Shown: positions 1-9,725, numbered from the stretch's first letter. The stretch is DNA of 64,000 bases from Anaerolineales bacterium UBA6055 (GCA_002428985.1 DIYL01000009.1:124001-188000); one strand, 5' to 3'. Notes: generated by a model not told the origin, from the letters alone. Translations and numbers: made by a program.

Positions 1-78
1 AACACGATCTTGTAGTTCTGGCGGTGTTTCTAATCCCGAATGAGGAATAACAATTGCAATCGGTAATTTATTTCCCAT
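1..78 (-). CDS. N-formylglutamate amidohydrolase-like protein (N-terminal fragment)
   Basis: Only the first 26 codons lie in the window; the gene runs off the left edge. The reverse strand reads from an ATG at 78 as MGNKLPIAIVIPHSGLETPP and continues ELQDRV. The pattern of a hydrophobic strand, then IPHSG, then a PPEL segment resembles the N-terminus of N-formylglutamate amidohydrolases, which hydrolyse N-formyl-L-glutamate in the last step of one histidine degradation route. The catalytic part is not visible, so the assignment rests on this short stretch. Confidence 0.5.
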   Translation of the reverse strand, partial: MGNKLPIAIVIPHSGLETPPELQDRV

Positions 79-137
79 GTTCTGTTGTTTCCGTTCATAT
101 TATTAGGCTATAAAGTCAAAGAAGCGAATTTTGTAAA

Positions 138-157
138 GGCGAACACACATGCTCGCC
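138..157 (-). terminator. Putative terminator of the 5'-nucleotidase-like gene
   Basis: GGCGA at 138-142 pairs with TCGCC at 153-157. On the minus strand the hairpin is followed by TTTACAAAATT. It lies just past the stop codon of the gene at 169-2037. The stem is short, so this is moderate evidence. Confidence 0.4.
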
Positions 158-168
158 CTACTGATGTA

Positions 169-2037
169 CTAATCACCTTCGATAATTACAATGCGTGGGT
201 CATTTAGCTCAAGAGGAATATTGACTTCGCCTCCGAGAACGTCAGCAATATAATCAATCAAAATTTGTTGCTCACCGATTTCAGGATTTTCTGCACCACG
301 CATCTCATTGGCAGAAAGTAAACTCTGGTAACCATCACCACCCGTCAGCAAAAAGCTGTTCGTCACGAGCCGGAATGTACGCTCAAGGTCGCCCTGTGCG
401 GTGTAGTCACTTACCAGAACATCCTCTGTGCCATCAGCCCGCGTGATAATTAATGTTTTGAGACGGCTAGGTGTATCTAGACTGGGTTGATTGGATAACC
501 CTTCATGAGTCGGGTCAAATTCCAGATATGCGCCTGCTACTTGCGGAAAGCGCCCATCTGATGCTGGATAGCGACTGACTGCATTTTCGAATGTAGCGAT
601 CATTTCAGATGCTGTGAGTTCGATGACGACCATGTCATTGTTAAATGCCAATGCGGCGTTTACCGTCAAACGGGTGATATTTGGCCCAATAATACTCGCG
701 CGAATCCCACCACCGTTCTTGAGTGATACATCTACTGGGGTATCAAAGGTGTTGTTTGCCCACCATAACGTTGAATCTGTAACCAATCGCGCGAGATTCG
801 TCTCTGAGCTACGGATAAATTCGCGTTCGCCATTGAGCTCGACTGATATTGTACCGACAACCTCAAATTGCTCCTGAATGATGTCTGTTTCCAATAATCT
901 ATCATAGATGGTTTGGATAGTTGCCGGAACATCTAACTCTGTGCCGAGATAAAGCTCCAATAACTCAACTGCTTCGCGGGTGGTAGCGATGGGACCACTT
1001 AACGCATCAATATCTTGCAAGACACCATCATCATCAAATGTGACAATCAAATGTCCGACATAGCTATATGACGGCGCGTTATTGACAACCAGAACAAAGT
1101 TGTTGTTTGCATCGACGCGTACAGTCGGATAATCTGCCTCTGGTGTGTCATCTTGTCGCAAATAATTAAATGGCCCATTTGCGGTTGCCTGCGCCATAAA
1201 TCCAGTCGAGCCCGCTGATAAAATGAGGTCGACACCTCTCAGAAATTGAGCTGCGAGTGGATCACTCGTAAAATCTTGAGCATGGTCGAGCAAAATAATC
1301 TTATTGATGCCCTGTGCTTCTAAGAGGTCAACTTGTTCATTAACCTGCTCTACTGCAGAAATGAGTGGTTGGTTATCTTCCGGATTGCGCCCTCCCACAA
1401 AATCTAGTCCTGGCAAATTTTCCTCGGGATCATTGATCACATTAAAAAAATCTGCGGGCGCACGACCAATTAATCCAATTTGCTCACCATCAATGTCTAT
1501 CCAGACACTTTTGACAACCTTACCCACATTATCTTCAATATTGCTGGCATCTTCTCCAATTTGGATGTCTGGCGTACCGTCTTCTAGTTCAACACTAGAG
1601 AAATCAAGATTCACAGCAAGAAATGGATAATTAGCGGTGGCTAACATACGGGCAAAATCGTTAATGCCACCATCGAATTCACGATTACCGATGCCATTTG
1701 CTGTGACTCCCATCGCATTATAAAGGGCGATGTCGGCTGATCCCGGCGCGCCAAATTCTTCTATTTCAGTGGCTGCCAAATAAAATGGACTGACTTGTGT
1801 GTGGTCGCCAACTGTCAGATGAAGCGAGCGACCATTTGGTGCGATTTGGCGTAAACCATCAACGAGTGTTGCATAGTGCAATAATTTAGGTTCGAGTGTG
1901 TTTGGGTCTTGGAATGAGGATTCATTATCAGAACTGTGGAGGATTTGGAGTGAAAATGATGATGGTCCGTCCTGTGCAAAACTATAAGGTGCCAACACAA
2001 ACAACACCATCAAAACGATAGTAAATCTTGGGTGCAT
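169..2037 (-). CDS. Secreted 5'-nucleotidase / metallophosphatase-like protein
   Basis: A 622-residue protein with a signal peptide (about residues 1-21). It has the two-domain plan of the UshA/5'-nucleotidase family: an N-terminal metallophosphoesterase domain and a C-terminal 5_nucleotid_C domain, seen as NGGGIRA and LLTGGDGYQS. Family members hydrolyse nucleotides or other phosphoesters outside the membrane. Aspartates at 37 and 78 and Asn118 of the metal motifs remain. The DxH motif instead reads SDNES, GNHEFD reads GNREFD with Arg119 at the usual catalytic His, and the late GHxH motif is replaced by SAGSTGF. Activity may therefore differ from classical 5'-nucleotidases. The start is supported by AAGGA eight bases upstream. 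Confidence 0.8.
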   Translation of the reverse strand: MHPRFTIVLMVLFVLAPYSFAQDGPSSFSLQILHSSDNESSFQDPNTLEPKLLHYATLVDGLRQIAPNGRSLHLTVGDHTQVSPFYLAATEIEEFGAPGSADIALYNAMGVTANGIGNREFDGGINDFARMLATANYPFLAVNLDFSSVELEDGTPDIQIGEDASNIEDNVGKVVKSVWIDIDGEQIGLIGRAPADFFNVINDPEENLPGLDFVGGRNPEDNQPLISAVEQVNEQVDLLEAQGINKIILLDHAQDFTSDPLAAQFLRGVDLILSAGSTGFMAQATANGPFNYLRQDDTPEADYPTVRVDANNNFVLVVNNAPSYSYVGHLIVTFDDDGVLQDIDALSGPIATTREAVELLELYLGTELDVPATIQTIYDRLLETDIIQEQFEVVGTISVELNGEREFIRSSETNLARLVTDSTLWWANNTFDTPVDVSLKNGGGIRASIIGPNITRLTVNAALAFNNDMVVIELTASEMIATFENAVSRYPASDGRFPQVAGAYLEFDPTHEGLSNQPSLDTPSRLKTLIITRADGTEDVLVSDYTAQGDLERTFRLVTNSFLLTGGDGYQSLLSANEMRGAENPEIGEQQILIDYIADVLGGEVNIPLELNDPRIVIIEGD

Positions 2038-2060
2038 AGATTTATCCTTTTCATGTAAAA

Positions 2061-2081
2061 GGCGAGATAGGGTATCTCGCC
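2061..2081 (-). terminator. Rho-independent terminator of the SH3b gene
   Basis: A perfect 9-bp stem: GGCGAGATA, loop GGG, TATCTCGCC. On the minus strand it is followed by TTTTACATG. It lies 29 bp past the stop of the SH3b gene at 2110. Confidence 0.65.
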
Positions 2082-2109
2082 GACATAAAATTTAGGGTTG
2101 TTAATGAGT

Positions 2110-2844
2110 TTAGTTGGTAACTGGGAATTCTATACCTGCTGGATTACGAACAATTCCAAGTTCAGCTTGAATCCAACCGGTTACTGAACGACCATCTTCG
2201 CAAGTAGCAACGATCTGATACCATGAGCTTTGTGATGTGCGTCCGACGATTGGGAATTCAACTTGTCCTGGTAGTGTGCAGACTGCGATACCCTTATGTG
2301 GAACACTTGGGAAGATTGGGTTACCAGCATAGCCAATGTAAAGAGTTGGTTGAACCAACGTACCGGATGACATAATGATTGGTGCATCGGACAAATCGCC
2401 ACGAATCAAAGTATGGATGTTATTAATCCAACCCCGTGTACCATTGTCTAATTCAACATACCACCAGAATTCACGACCATCATTACGTCCAACAACACCA
2501 ACTTCCTCGCCACCTGCTACTGTTGCAATGACCGTATATTCTGTACCTGGGCCTGAGCGAACATTCAAGGATGATGTGTTAATAATTAAAAAGCCGTGGA
2601 GTAAAACATCAGCAGAGGTTGAAAATGTATTTTCTGGTGGTGCTTCTACTACAGTTTCTAGTAATGCAGGAACAAAAATAATCAGCGATTGGCTACCGTC
2701 GGCATTGATGCGGAACACACTCACACCAGTTTCATCAATTTCGACATCTAAGCCTGTGGCAGATTGTGCAGTCGCAGGAACTGTCATAATAATAAATGAG
2801 GCAACTATGACAATGAGCCAACGAAGATTTTGGAATCGTAACAT
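2110..2844 (-). CDS. Secreted protein with SH3b domain
   Basis: A 244-residue exported protein. An N-terminal hydrophobic segment ending TVPATAQ is a likely signal peptide. The middle carries a bacterial SH3 domain with the signature LNVRSGPGTEY and the closing strand RGWI. A second SH3-like strand set may follow near the C-terminus (WYQIVATC, GWIQAELG). Such domains often bind cell wall or surface polymers. I chose the start at 2844 because GGGAG lies eight bases upstream; the longer reading would place this Shine-Dalgarno sequence inside the gene. No catalytic domain is visible. Confidence 0.75.
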   Translation of the reverse strand: MLRFQNLRWLIVIVASFIIMTVPATAQSATGLDVEIDETGVSVFRINADGSQSLIIFVPALLETVVEAPPENTFSTSADVLLHGFLIINTSSLNVRSGPGTEYTVIATVAGGEEVGVVGRNDGREFWWYVELDNGTRGWINNIHTLIRGDLSDAPIIMSSGTLVQPTLYIGYAGNPIFPSVPHKGIAVCTLPGQVEFPIVGRTSQSSWYQIVATCEDGRSVTGWIQAELGIVRNPAGIEFPVTN

Positions 2845-2952
2845 ACGTATCACTCCCATTGGTTATGTAATCTTCACTTATTATAGAACTAGAAACCCGA
2901 TTCGGCGAATAAAAACAGCATATTTGTCGATATATCAATCTGCTACTAACAA

Positions 2953-2982
2953 AAAAGGTGACCCATAATAGGATCACCTTTT
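2953..2982 (-). terminator. Bidirectional terminator after htpG
   Basis: AAAAGGTGA (2953-2961) pairs perfectly with TCACCTTTT (2974-2982), with a further CC/GG pair inside. The stem is flanked by A and T runs on both strands. It lies 22 bp past the stop codon of htpG. Confidence 0.8.
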
Positions 2983-3004
2983 GATTGTAGGAAATATTGC
3001 GTGC

Positions 3005-5011
3005 TTATTTGTCGTCGATTTCAGTAAATTCGGCATCTTCAATATCGCCGAGTCCACCAATATCTGCTGCTGGAGCTGCTTCTACTTTTTCTGGTTCTGC
3101 TATGACAGTTTTGGCATCTTCAAAGTTGAGGTCGCCAGTTGCACTACCAGTTGCGGCTTGCATCAATAATGTGAGGCGGTCTGCCATGCTGGATGGATCC
3201 GGATGAATACCATCTTGCAAGAGGGCAGTTTCGAAAATCTGCTCAATGACAGCGGTAATCAGATTTTCGTCGCCTGTGGTGCTGATAAGACTACTCAAAT
3301 TATGCAACAATGGATGACGCGAATTGAGTTCCAATGTTTTGACGGGTAATTCATAGTCTTTGTCGAGCAGGCGATTGATGCGATACATATAACGGTTGGT
3401 ACTTTCATCGTCGCTGACCAAACGCGCTGGACTACCCACAAGGGATTTACTTTCCCGTACATCACTGACACGGTTACCAAGAGTCGCTTTTACGCGGTCG
3501 GTTAGGGATTCGAAAGAGGTTTCTTCGAGGGCTTCTTTGATGTTTTCTGGTTCTTCTGCTTCACCAATTTCGGCAAGATCAATATCAGCAGAATCGACAC
3601 TGATGAGCTTATGTCCTTTATAGTCGGTCAAGCCCATTGGCAACATCGAGTCTACAGGATGAGTGAAGTACAACACTTCGATACCCCGTTGACGGAACGC
3701 ATCAAGGTGTGGACTCCGTTTACCACTGGCGTAATCATCGGCAACTACATAGTAGATGTCGTCTTGATTGTCTTGCATACGCTCGACATATTCATCGAGG
3801 GTATAGTAATTTTCAGGGTCATCATCCACAGTTGTCTGGAAGAACAATAGGGGCTCGAGGTCACTACGATCATCTGGTTGCAAGACAATACCTTGCTTAA
3901 AGTAACTGCCGAATTCCTCATAAATCGAGAGGTAATTTTCACGGTCTTTCTTTGCCATGCGTTTGAGTTCGGACAGAACTTTGCGGGTAACTGTCTTCTT
4001 GAGGGTCGCCATGACGCGGGTGGCCTGGATACTTTCACGACTAACGCTGAGTGGCAAATCTTCACTATCAACCACACCTTGAACAAATTGAAGGTATTCT
4101 GGGAGCAAGTCTTTGTTGTACTCAGAAATCAAAATTTTACGGGCATATAATTTAAGACCTTGTTCTTTCCGTGGGCTGAACATGTTGGGTTGCGAGCTGG
4201 ATGGAATAAACAGCAGGGTATAAAACTGCATCGGCACGTCCGCACGCATATGGATGTGATGGAATGCCCCATTGAAATCCATCGTCATCATTTTGTAGAA
4301 GCTCTCGTATTCTTCGAGTTCAATTTCTGATGGATCACGTCGCCAGATCGCTTGTTGTTTGTTGGTGGCTTCTTCGTCTTCACCGACGAAAATCGGGAAG
4401 GCAACATAATCTGAATGACGGCGGATAATATCTTTGATCGTAAAATCACGAGTGAACTCGTCTTCATCTTCTTTAAGATGAATCACGATGTCTGTACCAC
4501 GTGTGTCTTTGTCGGCAGCTTCTAATGTATAGTTTGTGCCCCCGTTTGCTGACCATTTGACGGCTTCAGCATCAGGTTGCGCTGAACGGGTGATGACATC
4601 AACTTGATCAGCGACCATAAAGACCGAGTAGAAGCCGACACCAAATTGTCCAATAATATCGGACATGCTGGCGTTGTCTGGCTTGTCTTTCATCGCGTCC
4701 ATAAATGCTTTTGCGCCGGACTTCGCGATTGTACCGAGGTTTTCAATAACTTCATCGCGGGTCATACCGATACCGGTATCGCTGATGGTGAGTGTTTTGT
4801 TTTCGCTATCCGTCGTAATCCGAATCTGCAATTCGGCGTCTGCATCTTTAACATCGCTGTTGGTCAACATCTCGAACTGCAACCGATTGAGAGCATCCGA
4901 CGCATTGGATACCAATTCGCGTAGGAAGATTTCTTTTTCGGTATACAGGGAATGAATCAGAATATTGAGGAGTTGTTGGGTTTCTGCTTGAAATGTGAAT
5001 TGTTCGCTCAT
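3005..5011 (-). CDS. htpG: Molecular chaperone HtpG (Hsp90 family)
   Basis: A 668-residue cytosolic ATP-dependent chaperone. The N-terminal ATPase (GHKL) domain shows LIHSLYTEKEIFLRELVSNA with the catalytic Glu and the ATP/Mg Asn, then SDTGIGM, then the glycine-rich lid GQFGVGFYSVF. The middle domain keeps the catalytic-loop segment SVSRESIQ. The C-terminal dimerisation domain ends in an acidic tail, IEDAEFTEIDDK. Length is slightly above the bacterial norm of about 620-640 because of linker and tail. AAAGGA nine bases upstream supports the start. The gene appears monocistronic, with its own terminator at 2953-2982. Confidence 0.97.
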   Translation of the reverse strand: MSEQFTFQAETQQLLNILIHSLYTEKEIFLRELVSNASDALNRLQFEMLTNSDVKDADAELQIRITTDSENKTLTISDTGIGMTRDEVIENLGTIAKSGAKAFMDAMKDKPDNASMSDIIGQFGVGFYSVFMVADQVDVITRSAQPDAEAVKWSANGGTNYTLEAADKDTRGTDIVIHLKEDEDEFTRDFTIKDIIRRHSDYVAFPIFVGEDEEATNKQQAIWRRDPSEIELEEYESFYKMMTMDFNGAFHHIHMRADVPMQFYTLLFIPSSSQPNMFSPRKEQGLKLYARKILISEYNKDLLPEYLQFVQGVVDSEDLPLSVSRESIQATRVMATLKKTVTRKVLSELKRMAKKDRENYLSIYEEFGSYFKQGIVLQPDDRSDLEPLLFFQTTVDDDPENYYTLDEYVERMQDNQDDIYYVVADDYASGKRSPHLDAFRQRGIEVLYFTHPVDSMLPMGLTDYKGHKLISVDSADIDLAEIGEAEEPENIKEALEETSFESLTDRVKATLGNRVSDVRESKSLVGSPARLVSDDESTNRYMYRINRLLDKDYELPVKTLELNSRHPLLHNLSSLISTTGDENLITAVIEQIFETALLQDGIHPDPSSMADRLTLLMQAATGSATGDLNFEDAKTVIAEPEKVEAAPAADIGGLGDIEDAEFTEIDDK

Positions 5012-5182
5012 CTAGCTTATCCTTTCACCCGATGATTATCTGTCCCTTTGAAGGGCTGATTGTTAGTTAAATTGTGTAGGTAGGGGAAAACCCCATGTAA
5101 TCTTAGCATTACACAGACAGTTTTAGCATACATGTGTAAGAAGTGGATAAAAATTTAAGTGAGAATCTTATACGCTTTTTCA

Positions 5183-5188
5183 GTATAA
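5183..5188 (+). promoter_or_regulatory. Likely -10 element of the gene at 5218
   Basis: TATAAT lies 30 bp before the chosen ATG at 5218, within an AT-rich intergenic stretch. It argues that translation starts at 5218 and not at the earlier in-frame ATG at 5143, which would lie upstream of the promoter. Confidence 0.4.
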
Positions 5189-5217
5189 TGATTGTGACAA
5201 AAGTTGAGGGAATCATC

Positions 5218-7038
5218 ATGTCAAAGCGTAAAGGATATCCGTATCGTTTTCGTCACCGCAGAATACTGACTTGGGTCGGTGTAATTGTATCAATGATTGT
5301 GTTGGTTATTCAGGTCGAGTCGAGTCTTAGTCTTCCCGAACATCCATTTGTCGATGCAATAGATATTGTATCAGTTACATATTATGAATCAGTCTCAAAT
5401 CTAGATCAAATTCTTATGCGTGAGACTCAGGGGCATTTAGATATCACTGATGGTTGGGATATATATTTAAACAATGTGAATTCAGAGTCTTTATTTCTAC
5501 TTGGCGACAAATTATATTATATGCCAGACGGTAGTGAGTATATGGTAATTGACTATAATTCAGGTCAATATAGTGTCTACAGTTATTATGAGAGATATAT
5601 TGATACAGTTTGTGGTCGAGTAGATGCAATCTATCTGTCTGAATGGATATTCTTCAAAAATGATAACAATCTGACAAGCCTCTGTAATGTGTCAACTGGA
5701 CAGATAATTGAAAATCTTTTACCTATCAATATACCGACAGATATTCTACCTGCTGACTTTAGCTATCTCTTATCGACACCAGAGAGAGAGTTCTTCAAAC
5801 ATAATCGTCAAGATAGCACATGGCTATCTCCCGATGGCACGCGTATTGCGTTTTTCGCACGGATACCTCATGAAGAAATAAACCACATATATTATAACTA
5901 TGTCATGGTTTATGACATACCAGCAGAAACTTTAATAATTGTTGCAACAGATAAAAACCTCGACAGTCAAGAAAGACGATCTATTTCTTATTATCAAAAT
6001 GACGACCGCATCTATTGGATCAATAATACTCTGCTGTATATAGATTCTTTACCTGATTCTTATTTATCGGGAACAGGTCGTGCTTTAGATGAAATAAATT
6101 CACTAATCCATGTCGATTCTCAGGAACTTATCCTGATTGCAGGACCGCTCATGCGATTAGCTGGATCGGATGTAACAGTCGGTGGATGTCCATTTTATTC
6201 AAACCGGAATAGCATCGATATGGATAATTGTTATGACAACGACTATATCTATATGAGTGAACTTGACACAATTATGATTGATGCACCATGTGGTCATAAA
6301 CCTCATAGTGAAACACTTCGGATCAATAACTTAACCTATACCCGGACTATTTATCATGAGACTGAAAAATATGCAGAAATAGTTGCATTCAATGAAGCAA
6401 TCTGTGACATCGAAATTATATTGTCTGGTGAAATTGAATCGCTCTATCGCGTATCAGAGGATCATCGCTATGTTACATATGGAAAGGGGACTAACGGCGT
6501 ATTAGATAATCATAGTCCACCTATTTGGTATATGCGCGGTCGACTCAATCCAAATAGTCCAGATGAGATCTGTATCCATGATCGGCAACTTGAAGAAGAT
6601 TTAAACTGTGTGGCTGTGACTAATTGGGGTATTGCCATTGTTGATGCGCAAACATGGATACTGAATGAGATAGGAGAAACTTCTAAAAATAAACCTTCTT
6701 GGCGTATCCAATTCTTAGATGAAGACTTCATCTCAAAACGTCTCCCATTTCGTGCTGACTTGCCTCGATGGAATCCTGCAGGTTTATTGGGTTGGCATTT
6801 TGTCAAGCTGGGGCAATCTCCAGACGACGATAGTTCATTTTTAAAGCTAGGTTTATATAACTATACGACCGATCAATACTTTGTTTTAACAGACGATTGG
6901 GTCGATCTTACGACCTTTGAAATCACTGATTTTGATGATGAATACATCGATATAACTGTCTATGCCGAGAGTACAGACTACCCTTTATCACAACGTCCTC
7001 ATACCATTTATCGCATTCGTATTCCAGAGAATAGTTAA
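5218..7038 (+). CDS. Membrane-anchored protein of unknown function, propeller-like
   Basis: A 606-residue protein. A basic N-terminus (KRKGYPYRFRHRR) is followed by one transmembrane segment (about residues 17-34), so the bulk should be extracytoplasmic. The rest is tyrosine- and aspartate-rich with repeated beta-strand patterns and one WLSPDGTRIAFF block like those in TolB/PD40 propellers. Several cysteines (for example GGCPFYS, MDNCYDND, DEICIHD, DLNCVAV) could form disulfides. I do not recognise a family. Codon use is AT-rich compared with htpG, which may point to acquisition. The start follows GAGGG. Confidence 0.6.
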   Translation: MSKRKGYPYRFRHRRILTWVGVIVSMIVLVIQVESSLSLPEHPFVDAIDIVSVTYYESVSNLDQILMRETQGHLDITDGWDIYLNNVNSESLFLLGDKLYYMPDGSEYMVIDYNSGQYSVYSYYERYIDTVCGRVDAIYLSEWIFFKNDNNLTSLCNVSTGQIIENLLPINIPTDILPADFSYLLSTPEREFFKHNRQDSTWLSPDGTRIAFFARIPHEEINHIYYNYVMVYDIPAETLIIVATDKNLDSQERRSISYYQNDDRIYWINNTLLYIDSLPDSYLSGTGRALDEINSLIHVDSQELILIAGPLMRLAGSDVTVGGCPFYSNRNSIDMDNCYDNDYIYMSELDTIMIDAPCGHKPHSETLRINNLTYTRTIYHETEKYAEIVAFNEAICDIEIILSGEIESLYRVSEDHRYVTYGKGTNGVLDNHSPPIWYMRGRLNPNSPDEICIHDRQLEEDLNCVAVTNWGIAIVDAQTWILNEIGETSKNKPSWRIQFLDEDFISKRLPFRADLPRWNPAGLLGWHFVKLGQSPDDDSSFLKLGLYNYTTDQYFVLTDDWVDLTTFEITDFDDEYIDITVYAESTDYPLSQRPHTIYRIRIPENS

Positions 7039-7233
7039 TGGCTCTCTAAGACTCCACTTATATCCAAAACTGCCCAATACACATAGATCAGGCACTATAT
7101 GTGGTTGATTATGAGACAAAAAAGATTTAACACTCCTATATATTGACTGAGAATGCCCTCATATTTATTGACATGCCCCTTTAGTTTTTCTATTGTGGAG
7201 ATAACTTTCGTTAACTTATAAAGGACATATTAA

Positions 7234-8079
7234 ATGAATAAGCAATGGGGCTTACGTATCGCTACTGTTGTGTTCCTCATCATTACGCTCACCATCAATG
7301 GACTATCAAACACCGACCTGTTCCCAACAACTGTTGGTGATCTCTCGGATACACGAGCATTACTCTTCCTCCCCGATGGGTATGTATTTGCCATCTGGGG
7401 ATTAATCTATACTGGCTTAATTGGTTATGCGATTTATCAGATGCGTCCAGTCGCGCTGGAAAAGGGCGTGGTGGATCGTGTGGGATTCTGGTTTATCCTC
7501 AACTTGATCGCGAATAGCGCATGGATCATCGTGTTTGTATACGATATTGTGTGGGCAAGTACAGTGTTAATCATCTTCATGCTGATTACACAGTTGATCA
7601 TCTATCATCGCCTCGAAATTGGTAAACGTAAGGTTGATTGGCAAGAACGCTGGGCAGTCCATATCCCATTCAGTGTATATACGGGCTGGGTTACGGTTGC
7701 AACTGTCGCCAATATAACGACCCAATTGTACGTTGGCGGAAACATCACAAGCTTTGTTGGCATCAATGCCGATATTTGGGCGAGTCTACTGCTGGTGATT
7801 GCGGGGGGTATCGGATTATTGTTCCTATACTTGCGCCGTGATATTGCGTATGCACTGGTTGTTGTTTGGGCAACCTATGGCATCTACGCGCGACCATTCG
7901 ACACCGAGTTATATCAAAACACAGTATTCAACGTATCACCGGATCTAAGTGCTGTCTTGGTAAATAATACAGCAATCGGCATCGCCGCAGTTGTTGCTGC
8001 CGGGGTTGTTGTTACGTTTATGATGCGGTTCCGTGGTGGAGCAACCTCAGGACAGATGCAACAACTCGAACCTGCATAA
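7234..8079 (+). CDS. TspO/MBR-like integral membrane protein
   Basis: A 281-residue protein made almost entirely of hydrophobic helices. The N-terminal part has LPDGYVFAIWGLIYTGLIGY, resembling the P-x-x-x-x-x-x-WxxxY core of tryptophan-rich sensory (TspO/MBR) proteins, which bind porphyrin-like ligands. It is longer than classical TspO (about 160 residues), with extra C-terminal helices, so it belongs to a longer related family of uncertain function. AAAGGA before the ATG supports the start. It stands alone and converges on the Nudix gene. Confidence 0.6.
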   Translation: MNKQWGLRIATVVFLIITLTINGLSNTDLFPTTVGDLSDTRALLFLPDGYVFAIWGLIYTGLIGYAIYQMRPVALEKGVVDRVGFWFILNLIANSAWIIVFVYDIVWASTVLIIFMLITQLIIYHRLEIGKRKVDWQERWAVHIPFSVYTGWVTVATVANITTQLYVGGNITSFVGINADIWASLLLVIAGGIGLLFLYLRRDIAYALVVVWATYGIYARPFDTELYQNTVFNVSPDLSAVLVNNTAIGIAAVVAAGVVVTFMMRFRGGATSGQMQQLEPA

Positions 8080-8097
8080 GCCATCTAAAAAATATAA

Positions 8098-8120
8098 GGG
8101 CGTACAACAACAGTACGTCC
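8098..8120. terminator. Hairpin between convergent genes
   Basis: GGGCGTAC (8098-8105) pairs with GTACGTCC (8113-8120) with one G-T wobble. On the minus strand a TTATATTTTTT run follows, so it may end the Nudix gene transcript. Confidence 0.45.
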
Positions 8121-8140
8121 TACAAATGACCGATACAATC

Positions 8141-8632
8141 TTAATCTGTTTTTGTGGTTAAATCTTGGGATTCAAAGATCATCCACATACTGAGTTCGCT
8201 CAGTCGATCATCAAGGGTGTCGTTAGGATGCCATAATTTGATGCGGTCGCTTTCGTCATTGACCTTAAATGGCAGATATTCATCAAACGTCGCCATAAAT
8301 AATGCGCCATATTCGTAGCGGTCATGCTTTTTCAGGTAAAGTTTAAAGACACCCAAACTCTTGAGATCTGTGATTTTTTGAGATGTTTCTTCAAGTGCTT
8401 CGCGTATGGCACATTCTTCAATAGTCTCGCCTTCTTCCCAACCGCCGCCAGCACATTCCCATTGTTTGCGCGTAAAGTTATGATGTAGCAAATAACGACC
8501 CTCTTTTTTGATGACAACCATCGCCCATGTTAATGGTATAGTTTCATCCTCTGGTACAGCAGGGGGATCGCAGCGGATAAAATTCACCAAAATGTTACCG
8601 TTATTGAATCGCTTGAGCATCATATTCCTCAC
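8141..8632 (-). CDS. Nudix hydrolase
   Basis: A 163-residue protein with a Nudix box at about residues 63-85: GGWEEGE then REALEETS. The G-x5-E-x7-REUxEE spacing is intact, and the usual glycine after EE-x is Ser84. Nudix enzymes hydrolyse nucleoside diphosphates linked to another group; the substrate cannot be told from sequence. It follows the SH3b lipoprotein gene on the same strand with a 20-bp gap, so the two may be co-transcribed. Confidence 0.85.
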   Translation of the reverse strand: MRNMMLKRFNNGNILVNFIRCDPPAVPEDETIPLTWAMVVIKKEGRYLLHHNFTRKQWECAGGGWEEGETIEECAIREALEETSQKITDLKSLGVFKLYLKKHDRYEYGALFMATFDEYLPFKVNDESDRIKLWHPNDTLDDRLSELSMWMIFESQDLTTKTD

Positions 8633-8652
8633 AGTTATTATTTGCAGGTCGG

Positions 8653-9132
8653 TTAACCTGTCAAAAATGGTTCAGCATAGTATTGGTCTTCATCCCCTTC
8701 GGCAATCCAGCCAATACGCCCTTTGTAGTTGATTTGAAACCATGCGTACCCGCCTGAACATTGTACACCATCGACCACATAGAAGGTTTCCAGTGGCTCG
8801 ATCTGCACAAGAATATTGTAATCGGTGCCGGGTCCACTGCGTAAGTTGAGCGTCTCATCCCCATCGGTACGGGTAACCCGACCACGTTCAGCGACAATTA
8901 AAAAGCTTTCTGGTACATCATCACAGTAAATATGTGGCGTGACTGTCGGACGATTAACCGGTGTGCGCGATGGGATGTCTGTTGGGTCTTCTGCTGTTGC
9001 CGATGCACCAAATTCAGGTGTATCCGACGGAGGTGGTGTCGTTGTTGTGTCGGTTGAACACGCGCTAAGACACACCATCACACAGAGGATGATGAGGCTG
9101 ATGAGTGGTGGGCGACGAGTTACAGGTTCCAT
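8653..9132 (-). CDS. Lipoprotein with SH3b domain
   Basis: A 159-residue lipoprotein: signal segment LIILCVMVCLSACS with a lipobox cysteine, then a Thr/Pro-rich linker, then one SH3b domain (LNLRSGPGTDYNI to GRIGWIAEG). It is likely surface anchored. It belongs to the same SH3b set as the proteins at 2110, 36812 and 40554. The Nudix gene lies 20 bp downstream on the same strand. Confidence 0.8.
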   Translation of the reverse strand: MEPVTRRPPLISLIILCVMVCLSACSTDTTTTPPPSDTPEFGASATAEDPTDIPSRTPVNRPTVTPHIYCDDVPESFLIVAERGRVTRTDGDETLNLRSGPGTDYNILVQIEPLETFYVVDGVQCSGGYAWFQINYKGRIGWIAEGDEDQYYAEPFLTG

Positions 9133-9195
9133 GACAGTATTTTACTCGAAATCATCATAAATCGTGGGCAAAATAGGCACTTCTTAGGCGTGTTC

Positions 9196-9561
9196 TCATG
9201 AATCAATCTCTATTTCTAACGTGATGACACAATATTCGTTCTCAGTGCGAACAAACAGCGTCTCATCGGGATTTTGCACATCTAGATAATCCCACAAGCT
9301 CGCGCATGACATCGGTGTTGTTACGGTCAAATGACCCCACACCAAACACTGGGTGTCGTCACAAATATGATCGGCTGTTACATGTAAGGCTTGTGTATCC
9401 GATGGCAATTGCCAGAACCGCATACCATAAGCTTCGATATATCCCAATATCGTCGGGTACCATAAGGCAATACAGACTGTGGTGATAGCGACGAGTGGGA
9501 TAGCCATCAACCAGACGATCACCTTAGTAGGACGGCTAGGGGGTGCGTTTTTCTTCTTCAT
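9196..9561 (-). CDS. Small membrane protein of unknown function
   Basis: A 121-residue protein with a lysine-rich N-terminus (MKKKNAPPSRPTK) and one transmembrane helix (about VIVWLMAIPLVAITTVCIAL), followed by an exported domain with four cysteines (ICDDTQC, SCASL, EYCV). I chose the ATG at 9561; the longer reading begins with an implausible leader. No family is recognised. Confidence 0.5.
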   Translation of the reverse strand: MKKKNAPPSRPTKVIVWLMAIPLVAITTVCIALWYPTILGYIEAYGMRFWQLPSDTQALHVTADHICDDTQCLVWGHLTVTTPMSCASLWDYLDVQNPDETLFVRTENEYCVITLEIEIDS

Positions 9562-9725
9562 CAGAACAATCTCATGATTTACAAAACATCTTTTTCCTAT
9601 TGTACACAAACTATACAAGACGCAATATCTCTACATCGAATGTACAGTGATTTGTTATTCTTCGACGTGCTCCACAATAATGTTATACTCGCTCTATGAT
9701 TGAAACGATAACGGAGTCAAACACT

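Noticed and set aside
5143..5217. Longer N-terminus of the membrane protein at 5218
   Set aside because: A TATAAT box lies between the two ATGs, and the second has GAGGG and begins a typical basic plus hydrophobic anchor.
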